Shown: positions 8,504 through 19,610, counted from the stretch's first letter. The stretch is 64,000 nucleotides of DNA from Aureispira sp. CCB-QB1 (GCA_945870185.1 CAMBRK010000011.1:22454-86453), one strand, 5' to 3'. Numbers and translations are program-made. The notes: generated from the sequence alone by a model not told the origin.

Positions 8504-11500
8504 ATGTTACCAGTTGCTTTTACGGTGCTTCCACCATGTTGTGTTACTCTAGGCCGTGTTGATATTTTAATTGGTTTTGTGGTGATGCCCTTGTCTGTTG
8601 CTTTTGTAGCCCATAGAAAGCCTTCACCGGGCAGCAGTGCGCTCATATCTGCTGGCGTTAAAACCGCCAACTGTGTGATGGACTTTTGAATGTGTTTAAG
8701 CCATTGTGGACTATTAAATTTATGCAACAGAACTATCGAACTCAGTTCTATGATTTCATTGGGCAGACTTGGTGGATCCTGACTCGCTATCATAATGCTC
8801 ACACCTTTATGTCTCATTTCTCGTATGGCTGTTACTATGTTTCCTGTCAGGTCTTTGTTATCCATATATTTATGTGCTTCATCAAACACTATAAACTTAT
8901 TGAAGTGATTTCCTTCATCGCCCTTCACTCCAGAAAAGATATTCAGCATGATCACAAACAAACCCAAAGCTTCATCCTTCACTATAAATTCATCCCTGAG
9001 ATCTACAATAATCAGCCTACCGGGTTTAAGAGTATCTTTTAGGGATAAACTATCATCAATATATTCCCTTGCAAAGCTCAGTTTCTGCCTAGCCAATGCC
9101 TTTTGTGCATTTGACAGCAGCACAGTACTTTCCACAGCTTCTGTGATACCCATTAGATTCAAATTCTGCCTTTGCTCCTTCATGATGGCCTTTAGTTGCT
9201 TGATATAGGCACTATCGTTCCCTACAGCACCTAATAAAAACAACCAATCCTGCACATTCAATTCTTGTGAATTAAAGGATATTGGCATCACCTGTATAGA
9301 TGGAAACTCGGCCATTCTTTCATCCATTTTATCTCTTGGCGTGAGAAGGATCACATCTTCTATATGATCTGGATTTGCCCCATATCTTTCTTTCAGCTTT
9401 TTCAGCTCACCATCATTGCTATTCGGTGATATCATGGATGTAAACTCTGGTTCATAATCCATACTTTCGCTATAATGGAAGATGACACCTGCCAGTGGTG
9501 CAGGCAGCTGATTAATGTGGCTAAATTCCTTGAGTACCATTTCACTTATGGTACCTATGGTATAGGACTTACCACCACCTTGCACGCCAAACAAACTGAT
9601 AGTATTGGTTTCACTCAGGTCTATAGCTATTTTTTTATGCTGAACGGTTTCTCCGAGCAATCCATATTGTTCTGATGGTGAACTTTTACCCACCAGTATA
9701 TCAAACTCAGGAGAGACATGATCACCATTTTTTGCTACTACTGGCTTAGGTTGTCCATCATCTGTCTTGTTTTCAGATGTTGGTTTTTTATCATCATTTC
9801 TTTTAGAATCTATATCATCATTTCCGTTATGGTCAGTATTGTCTTTTGGGGTTACACCTTTGGTCTCAACATCTTCCGCTTCGACAGCCATCTTACTTTT
9901 CAGTTTATGTATAAATGGTTTCAAAGCATTTCCTGCGCCTAGCACTTCTTTAAGTTCAGTATCAAAACCTGTATCTTCCAGCCTTTTGGTATTGAGATCA
10001 GAATCAGGATCAAGTATCTCTTCTATGAGCTTATGGCCAAAGGTAAAATATATGAGATCACTGTCAGCTATTTCTTTGTGGTGTCTTTTGGTAGCCGAAA
10101 AATCGAACACCAAGCCTATTTGATTAAATTTTATGGTAAATCCTTTGTCCAGGTCTTGTAAAAATTCTGAATAAGTAGCGTAAGCATTATCACTTAGATA
10201 TGCATACCTGTATCCTCTTTCCATGTAAAAGGATAGCAATAATTTGAGCTCTTTATTCTTAATCTCTCTGTCTAATCTATCATAAGACATTTGATAACTA
10301 GGATCAAAATGCATTCTGATGGCTTCGATGGTGTTTTGGATTTGTTCCTTCATCTTTGCTTTCAGGTCTTCCTTTTCACCAGCACCAATGGATTTCCTGC
10401 ATTTGATTTCAAGCACAGTGATCAATATTTCTCTCTTTTCTGGTTGGATAGATATCAATAAATTATCAGCTCTACTCTTACTTTCCGTGGTGAGATTTTC
10501 AAACAAATTTTGATGAAGGTCAATAGGAATCAAGAAGGAATCCTTCAAAAATCCTTTTTTTTCCAATACTCTTTTGGTAAATGCAGACCCAATCACTTCA
10601 AAAGCTTTATTCTTAGACGAATTGAGTTGAAGTACCAATGAGCTACTCACCGCCCTAAGATCTTCTAATAAGATTTTTATTTTTTTCTCATCGTCAGGAT
10701 TGTAAATATCCAAATCAAAAGCTTCAAAATGTGGTCCCAGCAGTCCAAGGACTTCTGAAGTAGGGCGAGTGGTTAAGTAGGACGAAATTCCAGTCAATTC
10801 TTCACCAGGTACATAATCTAGCAAAAATGGGATATTGCCATCTTTAGTTGGTTGATCAAATATTTCAGGACCAAGGTTTTTATCAAATGTGACCACCCAG
10901 TCAGAATAATCATGCAAATGAGCTATGAGTACTTTGTCCTTTTCATTTAGGATCAATTGTGTGGCAGGTATCGATACGGTATATCTAGATGCCAAAGCTC
11001 CACTTACAAAAGTTTGAATATTGTCAAAAATGGTAATTCCAGTTTTGCCACTACCAGAATATTTATGAAACAAATCATTACCTTGGATGAATCTATTCCA
11101 TTTCATAGTATCTCCCTGTTCTTCTACCAATACGGTAGAATCCGAAATGGCACCATTAAGATAGAAGTTCCTATTTTTCAGAATTGGTTTTACAAGTTCT
11201 ATTTGAACTGGAAATGGGCTTACCATAAAACTCATATGTGCTGTAAACCTACTCGGATATTTCATGTAGTCAGACATATTATTGATAGAAAACCGAAGCT
11301 TTGGAAACAGCCGGTTATTGGATGGCTGCGAAAACGCCTCAGCTTCCTCAGAGATATTTGAATCAGGATTCAAAAGCGTTCTTAGAGCTTCACCATGTTC
11401 TATGATTCTATCTGTGCCCCTAAATATCCTTATTTCATATTTGACATCCTTAAATGCACTATCTTTTTCAAGCTCTACAAAAGCATCTGCAAATACATGG

Positions 11501-13911
11501 GTATCACCAGAATTAATAAGATTCAAAATTAACTTATCTGTATATGGGTGCTGAATTAGATAGTTTTTAATATGTCTTACCACCAAATTTTTGCTAATAT
11601 CATTTTCAACATAACTATCTCTGGTAATATTAAATAGTGTCCTGAAATAATGTTTTAATTGTCTGGTGATGGATGTCATGCCCTGACTGTTTTCATCAGT
11701 CAAAGTATTTAAATACAAGCCCCATCCATAAGCAAGTTCCCCTGTATAATGAAAATCCTTAAAGGTCGCTGGCTCTACCAATACCAAAGGATTGTTTTCA
11801 GGAGACAAAGATCCACTGAATAAATGTTCAAGATTGTTTGTCCATGTTTTTCTGTAGCCATCATATTCTCTCGTCTTTTGTTCCCATGAAGAAAATATTT
11901 CTGACAATTGCAAATGCCATGCAAGCCTTAAAGGGTGCAATGGACATAAAAGTATGGCTTCGACTGGCTTTCCATCAGGCAGTTTCGTCCTAATCCTGGC
12001 AACATCTAAAATTTGAAGCTCTGTCAAAAACTGCTGCAACTTTGCCTTCTCATCATCCGATAGCCCATCATCTGAGATTTGCTTTTTAAGATCCGATGTC
12101 CAAGTAGCATATTTGTCCAGATATTGTTTGACCTTAGGTTTAAGGTTGTAAAAGTCACATGTCTCAAAAACCCCATTTTTGCTTGTATTACTTTCCTGTA
12201 TCTGCTTAAAGATATCTTTCCGCAACTTTTGGATAGGATTCGGGACCAGATTATTCATCTCACTGGCCACAAACTGTATGGATTCAAAATTTAAGGCGGT
12301 GGAGTTGTTCTGAAGGACGGCTCGGACATGACCAAATGAATCACCATTTTTTAAGAATTCATTTTCAATAGCCCTTAACTTAGATGACAAATTTATTTGG
12401 TAATTATGTCTGCCCCCATAATTTACATGAAAAGTAGATGTATGTTTTGCTTTTTCATCATTCAGCCAGATATTGGATGCATCCGTGGCTACAGGATTGG
12501 CATCTGCATGTCCGAATTTCACTAAATCACTCTTAAACATATGATATGCTTGCAGAATATTATTTAGTTTATGTTTTCTGTCCGTTTCTTCTTTGTCATT
12601 CGCATCCTCTATGACAAAATCAAAATCATCAGTATCACAAGTCAGCTTATAATTAAAGCTCGATCTTTGCAGCTCTGGGTTTTTGGCCTTTTGCTCCTCC
12701 CATGCACTTTGTACCCTTTGATCCTTAAAATCATCTTCATAATTCAGGACATTGCCTTTATCATCTTCGGCCAGAATTTTAAAAAAATAAGAACCTTCCT
12801 CTATCTCAGCAGTATTTAATAATATACTGACCTCTCTATATGGTCTGTCGGCATTTGTATTTTTTAGTTTTTTAATTAACCGAAATTCAGTGCCGGAACC
12901 GCCATCCACATTCATTAAAATCACTTTGTAGTATTTTAATTCCGAAATGTCTTTCGGATGTGGGAAGGTACTAAATTTTACTTTTATCTTACAAGGCCTA
13001 TTGTCATCAGCTCGTACAACATTCTTACCTTCTATGACTTTTAAATCTGGAGATATAATCTCTTCAGCACGTAATTTGATGTGTTTAAAATTTAAATCAG
13101 GTATCACCCATGTTGAAAAGTTTAAATGCGCATAATTCCTATAAATGGTTTCGCCGATGTCATACCCAGATTTTAATCCATTATTCTCTTTGATAAATTC
13201 TACCAATTGTTTCTGAATGGTATCCTTCTGTAGTGGCAACTCATTAATTCTATCGTACAATGGTTTATTAAACGAACTCAGTAGCTCCATACTGGTGAGA
13301 TTAAAATTAAGCCTATGCCTAATTTTTTCTTCTTCTTTGAGCAGGTTAGCATCAGGGAGTAGCTCTAAGTGATACAAAAAATTGCCTATTTGTTCTTTAT
13401 CTATTTTAGCGTCATACAGGGCTATTAAGTATTTTATGACATTGGTAGTAGAAGTTTTATCACTCCCCAAATATCCTAATATATCGTCTTTGATTATCTT
13501 TTGAAATTCTCCAGGTATAGATGCTAATAACTTTGATTTTAGTTTGAGCTCTATGCCTTCCAGCTTGATTTCTTTAAATGTGGCATTGCCATAAGAATCT
13601 TCAGCTGCGGTCCGGCTGTTAGAAGGTATAAGTACCAATATGGGTTTGGACTCCTGATTTCTTAGTTCAATTAATTTTGTGGCAGTTATATATCTATCAT
13701 CATTATTGTATTCTTCGGCAACAATAAAAGCATCTATATGTCGATATTTGGATGATAGATTTTCCCAAAGATACTCCATCTCTGGAGTACCCAATCCACC
13801 TATTTTCATACAATGCCCGGGTAAAGCATTCCGAAAATCACCATCATATTCTTCTATGATCGTTTGGATAATATATGTATAATAAGGGTTCATATTCTTT
13901 AAATCTTTCAT
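8500..13911 (-). CDS. Giant HerA/FtsK-like ATPase, MAD8-like (methylation-associated defense system)
   Basis: An 1803-residue protein. The C-terminal ~370 residues are a HerA/FtsK-like motor: Walker A SLFGVQGGGKSYTIG near residue 1442, Walker B KFIVFDEAHKYMD near 1673, then a sensor-like IMIASQDPPS. A PD-(D/E)xK-like signature lies near residues 1148-1170 (Asp, then ITVLEIKCRK), suggesting a nuclease domain. A low-complexity Asp/Lys/Asn linker at about 1360-1400 separates it from the motor. The N-terminal ~1100 residues are not recognised. Position and architecture fit the ATP-binding MAD8 protein of MADS, by memory and not by search. It starts 7 nt after the MAD7-like gene and overlaps the PP2C gene by 4 nt. 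Confidence 0.8.
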   Translation of the reverse strand: MKDLKNMNPYYTYIIQTIIEEYDGDFRNALPGHCMKIGGLGTPEMEYLWENLSSKYRHIDAFIVAEEYNNDDRYITATKLIELRNQESKPILVLIPSNSRTAAEDSYGNATFKEIKLEGIELKLKSKLLASIPGEFQKIIKDDILGYLGSDKTSTTNVIKYLIALYDAKIDKEQIGNFLYHLELLPDANLLKEEEKIRHRLNFNLTSMELLSSFNKPLYDRINELPLQKDTIQKQLVEFIKENNGLKSGYDIGETIYRNYAHLNFSTWVIPDLNFKHIKLRAEEIISPDLKVIEGKNVVRADDNRPCKIKVKFSTFPHPKDISELKYYKVILMNVDGGSGTEFRLIKKLKNTNADRPYREVSILLNTAEIEEGSYFFKILAEDDKGNVLNYEDDFKDQRVQSAWEEQKAKNPELQRSSFNYKLTCDTDDFDFVIEDANDKEETDRKHKLNNILQAYHMFKSDLVKFGHADANPVATDASNIWLNDEKAKHTSTFHVNYGGRHNYQINLSSKLRAIENEFLKNGDSFGHVRAVLQNNSTALNFESIQFVASEMNNLVPNPIQKLRKDIFKQIQESNTSKNGVFETCDFYNLKPKVKQYLDKYATWTSDLKKQISDDGLSDDEKAKLQQFLTELQILDVARIRTKLPDGKPVEAILLCPLHPLRLAWHLQLSEIFSSWEQKTREYDGYRKTWTNNLEHLFSGSLSPENNPLVLVEPATFKDFHYTGELAYGWGLYLNTLTDENSQGMTSITRQLKHYFRTLFNITRDSYVENDISKNLVVRHIKNYLIQHPYTDKLILNLINSGDTHVFADAFVELEKDSAFKDVKYEIRIFRGTDRIIEHGEALRTLLNPDSNISEEAEAFSQPSNNRLFPKLRFSINNMSDYMKYPSRFTAHMSFMVSPFPVQIELVKPILKNRNFYLNGAISDSTVLVEEQGDTMKWNRFIQGNDLFHKYSGSGKTGITIFDNIQTFVSGALASRYTVSIPATQLILNEKDKVLIAHLHDYSDWVVTFDKNLGPEIFDQPTKDGNIPFLLDYVPGEELTGISSYLTTRPTSEVLGLLGPHFEAFDLDIYNPDDEKKIKILLEDLRAVSSSLVLQLNSSKNKAFEVIGSAFTKRVLEKKGFLKDSFLIPIDLHQNLFENLTTESKSRADNLLISIQPEKREILITVLEIKCRKSIGAGEKEDLKAKMKEQIQNTIEAIRMHFDPSYQMSYDRLDREIKNKELKLLLSFYMERGYRYAYLSDNAYATYSEFLQDLDKGFTIKFNQIGLVFDFSATKRHHKEIADSDLIYFTFGHKLIEEILDPDSDLNTKRLEDTGFDTELKEVLGAGNALKPFIHKLKSKMAVEAEDVETKGVTPKDNTDHNGNDDIDSKRNDDKKPTSENKTDDGQPKPVVAKNGDHVSPEFDILVGKSSPSEQYGLLGETVQHKKIAIDLSETNTISLFGVQGGGKSYTIGTISEMVLKEFSHINQLPAPLAGVIFHYSESMDYEPEFTSMISPNSNDGELKKLKERYGANPDHIEDVILLTPRDKMDERMAEFPSIQVMPISFNSQELNVQDWLFLLGAVGNDSAYIKQLKAIMKEQRQNLNLMGITEAVESTVLLSNAQKALARQKLSFAREYIDDSLSLKDTLKPGRLIIVDLRDEFIVKDEALGLFVIMLNIFSGVKGDEGNHFNKFIVFDEAHKYMDNKDLTGNIVTAIREMRHKGVSIMIASQDPPSLPNEIIELSSIVLLHKFNSPQWLKHIQKSITQLAVLTPADMSALLPGEGFLWATKATDKGITTKPIKISTRPRVTQHGGSTVKATGNI

Positions 13912-13918
13912 TTTAAAA

Positions 13919-15475
13919 CTACTTTAATTCATATCTTGGTCTGATCTTTTGAAGTAAATAGGCATCACTTAGATCATTATAAAATCCGATTTGTCTGAGT
14001 TTATGCTTAAATGCTTCTACATTTTCTTTAAAAGCCAAATGGGTATTTACATCCGCATCCTGAAATCTTTCTTCGCCCAGCCCGTTGATGATCAGACCAT
14101 ACCGCTTTCTGATCTTAATCATCAGATCTTCGATCGACATGCTCTTAGTAGTGTACTTGGCACCATCGGTTTCTAATACAAGGATTTGAACAAAAGTCTC
14201 AAGCAGTCTGGTACCTAACATAAATCTTCTTGGGTGCTTTTTACTTCTTCCTTGAGCTAGAAATCCCCTATCATTATTTTTCTGAGAGAGATTATCTATC
14301 ATTTGTATATTATACTTGTATTGGTATGCACCCTTTGCTTTAATGATAAATTCTACGTAGCGATCAAAATAACTACTTTCATATTTCACCAGATCATTAA
14401 CCAATTCTTTATCATCTTCATCCAAGTCATGATATAAGTGATCCCACAAAGTCTCAAAATAGACTTCAAAACCTTGAGCTTTATTTTTAAGCGTATCCAA
14501 GGCCTGTCGAAGATTTTCCGAATTAGTCTTATCTTTTTTCAGTTTCCTCAATGCAGCATTGATTTGAAAAGTGGCTTTGATATAATCATATATGCGTTTT
14601 GTCATATCGTCAGCATCCGTAGCAGCGATTTTTGAAATTCTACTTTCAAAACTATCCGTAGCATCTAGCACCACATTCCAGTTATCCATGACATCTATTT
14701 TACCCTCATCTATCATTTTAGGTAGCAAGTATATGGTCTTTTGGATATACCTTGACAGGTGAAATGAAGTGATCGTTTTAAGATAGTCTATCAGTACATT
14801 TCTTGGTATTCTGGTCTTATACCTCAATAGCCTTTTTACGTCATCACAATAGAGTTCTGCATCTTCTTTGAGCAATGGCTCTATTTGATTTAAATTGGAA
14901 TTACTTTCCAGAAAACCAGGCATGACATTTTTTATGATATGCAATAGCCCCAGACTATCCACATCAAGATCTTGGGATGCATTTATTTTATTGGTGACAG
15001 GATCCCAGCCCTCCATCAGAAAACTTTTCAAATCTTCTTTTACCGCAGGATTACATCCGAGCATCAGATAAACCTGATCAGCGGAGAAGTAATCTCTGGT
15101 ATTGGGTACATTTCGCACCCTATAACTCTCTAAATGGATAGGCCGTAGCGAAGATATTTTTTCTTTATCCACATTTCCCCTGGAGACCATATTGACCAGG
15201 TTATTTCTGATCCATAACTCTCCAGCTTCAGGATGGTCATTGTAACCTACCATCTCACCATCCACTTCCATTTTCTTAAATACGTTTTTCAAAACGTTAA
15301 TATCGATCACTGCACTTGTACCCGCTCGATTTCTTTGTTTTGGCCTTTGGCCATTGTGCCGTAATAGCATAAATAAATTGACCATGGTATTATCAATATT
15401 TATTGCTTTGGCATCTACCGTAAATATCAATTCATTACGGAATACGCCTTCCTCTTTGTTTAATTTTAGTGCCAT
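13919..15475 (-). CDS. MAD7-like protein of a methylation-associated defense system
   Basis: A 518-residue, predominantly alpha-helical protein without a domain I can name. It is rich in Lys, Asp and Leu, and positively charged around residues 400-420 (QGRSKKHPRRFMLGTRLLE). It lies 1 nt after the kinase gene and 7 nt before the giant ATPase gene, the place MAD7 takes in MADS as I recall it. The assignment therefore rests on gene order. The tight spacing suggests stoichiometric coexpression with the ATPase. It could be an adaptor linking the kinase and the motor. Confidence 0.65.
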   Translation of the reverse strand: MALKLNKEEGVFRNELIFTVDAKAINIDNTMVNLFMLLRHNGQRPKQRNRAGTSAVIDINVLKNVFKKMEVDGEMVGYNDHPEAGELWIRNNLVNMVSRGNVDKEKISSLRPIHLESYRVRNVPNTRDYFSADQVYLMLGCNPAVKEDLKSFLMEGWDPVTNKINASQDLDVDSLGLLHIIKNVMPGFLESNSNLNQIEPLLKEDAELYCDDVKRLLRYKTRIPRNVLIDYLKTITSFHLSRYIQKTIYLLPKMIDEGKIDVMDNWNVVLDATDSFESRISKIAATDADDMTKRIYDYIKATFQINAALRKLKKDKTNSENLRQALDTLKNKAQGFEVYFETLWDHLYHDLDEDDKELVNDLVKYESSYFDRYVEFIIKAKGAYQYKYNIQMIDNLSQKNNDRGFLAQGRSKKHPRRFMLGTRLLETFVQILVLETDGAKYTTKSMSIEDLMIKIRKRYGLIINGLGEERFQDADVNTHLAFKENVEAFKHKLRQIGFYNDLSDAYLLQKIRPRYELK

Positions 15476-15476
15476 A

Positions 15477-18400
15477 TTAAAATTCCATGGTTTTAATGAT
15501 CAATTGATTCCTTTCATTTCTTTGAATACTATAGAAATTCAGATTGTCTTTATTGGACAATACCACTTCATGATAAGTAAGGTTTTCAAGCAAATTTTTA
15601 AAGATCATCATTTCTATAAACTTACCTCTCAGATCATTTAGGGATGGACTGAATCCCTGCTGAATAAAGAAGAGCATCTCATATAGGTCCAATGAAATGG
15701 TCAACTTGATGTGATGGTGATGTTTATGTCTGAATACGAGACTATCAGGTTCATATTCCAGATACCTTACCAAATGGTCAGTTCGACTCACAAAAAGTTC
15801 AAAGTCATCCAGAGTAAACAATCTAAATGAGTTGCTAAAAGGGTCCTTAATCTCCGTGGACGCAAGCACCAGATAATTCTGATCTATGCCAGGATGATCA
15901 CATCCTTCATTAATAGAAATAGCCCTGGATATACTACCCTTGGTTATGTTTGCTGCATCCCCATGGGTCAGCACCTGTACAAACTTAAAAACAGAATGAT
16001 AAGGCAACCTTTGCATGTAAGAAGGTATCAACATATTTTCACCATGGCCACCATAATCACTGAAAGTCTTAACCAATACAGCCTTACCTTCGAAATACTG
16101 ATGCCTGACAAAATTCTTTTGCATGCCCTTAATTCTTTTGATCACAAGGCTGTTTTGCTCGTGAGCAGGTACCCATATTTTACATTCATTAAATGTTTCG
16201 ATGAGATTACTTTCTCTTTCACTAAACTCGAGAAAGTCCTGCTGTCCATGCCTGCCAAAAAACAATTCCCTGTCTTGATCAGGTATGGCCACTTCACCTA
16301 CATCAGTCTCTCGCAGTAAGGAGATAAGCCTATCTGCCGTGCCACTATCTTTAGCACTTCCATCTGTGATATTAAAATAATAATGCTGCCAGTACTGCTC
16401 TGGATGATCTTTGGCACTTTCATATAGTCCAGGTATATCATCACATACATAATCTCTGGTGAGCATAAAGGAAATCATCGACCTCAGATCACGCATCGTG
16501 ATATGCATCTCTCTTTTCAGGATAGCTGTACGTAATAACCATTCCATTCTAGTGATGACTTCATCACCACCAGATACATCATTAAACGAATCGACATTGT
16601 ATTTGATAAAACAATGATTGGCCTGTGGACAACTATCACACTTCGCCCAACTGCTTTTGTGGGTGAGTGTCTTGATCTGTTGTCTGAACAAACTAGGGCT
16701 ATCGTCATTTTTAGCAACTACCGATCTCAAATTAAGATTGATAATCATCAATCCATCTGGTAAATCATGATGACCATCTTTATAGAAATATTCCTCTATG
16801 GTATTAGCAAGCTGAAAATATTTCTCTGATGTGCTTAGAAATTCTACCAGCCTACCTTCATTAATTGCTATAATCCTACCTTCTCCAGCAGACGAATAGT
16901 TTTCAATGTGTTCAAAAGGCTCAAAAAAACTTTCCAATACCTCATTATTTGCCTTTTCGTCTTCATCCTGAGAGCCATCATAATTACTCTCAAATGGAAT
17001 TCCGTTTATTTTAAACCGTGCACCATTTTTATGTGTATGCCTTACCAGATCGGTGATCAATCCATTTTCTTCGATTTTTCGCATAAATGCCGTCTTTCCA
17101 TCTCCAGCATTACCGGTGATGATAAGCAACTTGTATTGGCCATCTAGTACCGCAGGTATTAATTGTTGATCAAGTTTGGTAGGTGTATATGTTTTATCTT
17201 CGTATTTGTTGTACTCAAAACTTGATCTTGTCCCTGAGTTGCCATGTTTTGACTGACTGAAAAGCGAGTTGACATACATGATATATTCTTTCAGATCCAC
17301 TTTATCACCACTTGCACTGTTTTTATCTTTTATATCTTCTAGAATATTTGCCTCTCCAATTTCTAGTAATGCATCCAGCATTTCTTGTGCACTTCTATAT
17401 CTATTCTGACCATCGGTCTGTATGGATTTCATCACAAAGTCTGCAAACGATTGAGATATCCTAGGCTCTATCTCTCTGATATCATTTGGCATTTTGCTTA
17501 ATAGTGGCATCTTTTTGGGTGACCAAGGGTGTTGTTTGCATAGCAATTCATACAAGGTAATGCCTAGAGAAAATGTATCAGCAGATAAATCCCAATCAAC
17601 TTTTAAACCATCTTTTACCAGATCAGGAGCCAAGTAAGGATTGGTACCTACATATTCCTTATTTCCTTCTACAAATGAAGCCACATTAAAATCTATCAGT
17701 ACAAAACGCTGCTCCTTATCCCAGATGATGTTTTGTGGTTTGATATCTCTGTGCAGTATGGGTTTGGGTTGAGCTTGCATGAGCACTAATGCGGAAAGAA
17801 TATCTTTGGCCAACTGATATACACGCTTCACCGGTAGCCTTGCATCTGTCCTGGTGTACATACTCAGATTTTCACCTTCCAGATATTCCATGGTTGTATA
17901 AAACTGCGAATCAATAACCCCATTCCATATAAATTTTACAATATTAGGATGGGAGAGCTGTATAAGAGATCGGTACTCATCTTGTACGGAAGCGACGTTT
18001 ACACTTTCATGAAATAATTTGAGTGTATATTCCTCGGCTTGGAGTGTGTGTTTCACCTTAAAAACCCTGGAATAACCACCCTTGCCCAATACTTTATATA
18101 TGGTATAGTCGCCAATTTTGTCACCTTCTTTGAGATCATAAGTATCTTTGCTTGGCAATCGTTGCTTTGGCACTTCCTTTTTATTGGTATGATTTGATTC
18201 CGCTTCTTTCAGGGCAGATTCTATAAATTGCTCCAGCTCATCTATAGAGTCTATACGCTTCAGATCATCCACGAGAATGGTTTTTTGGCACAATTCATCT
18301 AACCATTTTGGCAAGCTGGCATTGATGGCACTAGGCAATTTATCTTTCGGCAGTTGACCACCCATTTTGTCCAGATCATAAGGTGTATTAAATGGTTCTT

Positions 18401-19610
18401 TATCTGTAAATAACCAATACACCAAAACCCCCAATGAATAAATATCAGATGCCCTGGAAGCATCGCCCACCGTCAGCTCCAATGGATGATAGGCCGTAGC
18501 ATTCATTTCATTGATGGTAGCCATTACGGTGTATCCTTGTCGATTATCATCGGCAAAGTACGACTTGCTAAAATTGCCCAGATAGGCATACCCACCATGT
18601 AAGAATACATTATCAGGATTGATATCTCTGTGAAAGATATTGACATGATGTGCTTCTTTCAGTGCGGTCATGACATTTCTGATGATATTCAGTTTTTCCT
18701 GAAAGGTAAATGTCTTATGTTTTGCTTCTGACCTGAGTGAGTTTTCATCCAGAAAATCAGATATCTCATAAAACATATGACTTTCTTCATCTATCCTGAA
18801 CTCTACATTCAGTATAAATGGTTTTGCTTTCATACTTCCTAAAGCCATGTATTGGTTTCTGATCCTACTTTCTCTATGCTTTAGCTCTTCAGCATTCAAT
18901 CCACTCACCTGCAGAGCATATTCTTTGACTCTTTTTTTTACAGGGGTAATAAACTCACTCAGTTTTACCAGATATTCTGTAAAATTTTGGTCTTGTTGTA
19001 ATATTTCTATTATATCAAACTCAAGTACCTGTTTTTTTTCTTTATTAGATTTTTTGCTCTGATTACCTATCAAATAATCTGTAATATCTTGCTGTATTTC
19101 AGTCAAGTCAGCCCATTTATCCAATTCATTAGTATCAGTTAAATACTTAATTAATTTTTCATTGAGCTGAAAGGTAATTTTTCCAGCCTCTTGCATCAGA
19201 TAAGGGGGCATAATGTTCTGATAACTCAGTGTAACCATAGACTGCACCCAAGCTTTGCCCCAGAGATATTCATGTTCTTTGAGTGTGGCTGCAAGTATAC
19301 TTGATTTTAGTCTACATGTTTTGAGTGGATTAGGCCGTTCTTTGTCATTGATATACCAATAATTATTATCACCTTCTATTCGGCCTTTCCAGTCTTTGTT
19401 TTCTATATTGAATATGGCATGTGGTGCAACCACTACGAGATCATACTCCCAGTACTGTGTACGATTATTACGGGGATTGGTCGATGCAAGTTCGATATTA
19501 GGTATAAGTATATAATCGTCCGGAAGATTTACTTTCAGAAAATCGAGCAGTCGTTTCTCGCCATCATTGACTACAGATTCAAAATAAGGTGGTTTTATTA
19601 TTCTTGCCAT
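15477..19610 (-). CDS. NERD-domain double Ser/Thr kinase with P-loop NTPase, MAD6/PglW-like
   Basis: A 1377-residue fusion. Residues ~1-130 form a NERD nuclease-like domain (FNIENKDWKG at 67-76). Residues ~290-470 are a first kinase domain with HRDINPDN near 327, but LGNF where DFG belongs and no clear glycine loop, so it is probably a pseudokinase. A second kinase (~503-755) has LGKGGYSRVF, a Lys at 531, HRDIKPQN at 620 and DFN for DFG. A P-loop ITGNAGDGKT near 832 begins a STAND/AAA-like C-terminal half with a Cys cluster (CDSCPQANHC). NERD plus kinase recalls PglW of BREX type 2, but no pglZ is present. The gene overlaps the HsdS gene by 13 nt. Confidence 0.85.
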   Translation of the reverse strand: MARIIKPPYFESVVNDGEKRLLDFLKVNLPDDYILIPNIELASTNPRNNRTQYWEYDLVVVAPHAIFNIENKDWKGRIEGDNNYWYINDKERPNPLKTCRLKSSILAATLKEHEYLWGKAWVQSMVTLSYQNIMPPYLMQEAGKITFQLNEKLIKYLTDTNELDKWADLTEIQQDITDYLIGNQSKKSNKEKKQVLEFDIIEILQQDQNFTEYLVKLSEFITPVKKRVKEYALQVSGLNAEELKHRESRIRNQYMALGSMKAKPFILNVEFRIDEESHMFYEISDFLDENSLRSEAKHKTFTFQEKLNIIRNVMTALKEAHHVNIFHRDINPDNVFLHGGYAYLGNFSKSYFADDNRQGYTVMATINEMNATAYHPLELTVGDASRASDIYSLGVLVYWLFTDKEPFNTPYDLDKMGGQLPKDKLPSAINASLPKWLDELCQKTILVDDLKRIDSIDELEQFIESALKEAESNHTNKKEVPKQRLPSKDTYDLKEGDKIGDYTIYKVLGKGGYSRVFKVKHTLQAEEYTLKLFHESVNVASVQDEYRSLIQLSHPNIVKFIWNGVIDSQFYTTMEYLEGENLSMYTRTDARLPVKRVYQLAKDILSALVLMQAQPKPILHRDIKPQNIIWDKEQRFVLIDFNVASFVEGNKEYVGTNPYLAPDLVKDGLKVDWDLSADTFSLGITLYELLCKQHPWSPKKMPLLSKMPNDIREIEPRISQSFADFVMKSIQTDGQNRYRSAQEMLDALLEIGEANILEDIKDKNSASGDKVDLKEYIMYVNSLFSQSKHGNSGTRSSFEYNKYEDKTYTPTKLDQQLIPAVLDGQYKLLIITGNAGDGKTAFMRKIEENGLITDLVRHTHKNGARFKINGIPFESNYDGSQDEDEKANNEVLESFFEPFEHIENYSSAGEGRIIAINEGRLVEFLSTSEKYFQLANTIEEYFYKDGHHDLPDGLMIINLNLRSVVAKNDDSPSLFRQQIKTLTHKSSWAKCDSCPQANHCFIKYNVDSFNDVSGGDEVITRMEWLLRTAILKREMHITMRDLRSMISFMLTRDYVCDDIPGLYESAKDHPEQYWQHYYFNITDGSAKDSGTADRLISLLRETDVGEVAIPDQDRELFFGRHGQQDFLEFSERESNLIETFNECKIWVPAHEQNSLVIKRIKGMQKNFVRHQYFEGKAVLVKTFSDYGGHGENMLIPSYMQRLPYHSVFKFVQVLTHGDAANITKGSISRAISINEGCDHPGIDQNYLVLASTEIKDPFSNSFRLFTLDDFELFVSRTDHLVRYLEYEPDSLVFRHKHHHHIKLTISLDLYEMLFFIQQGFSPSLNDLRGKFIEMMIFKNLLENLTYHEVVLSNKDNLNFYSIQRNERNQLIIKTMEF

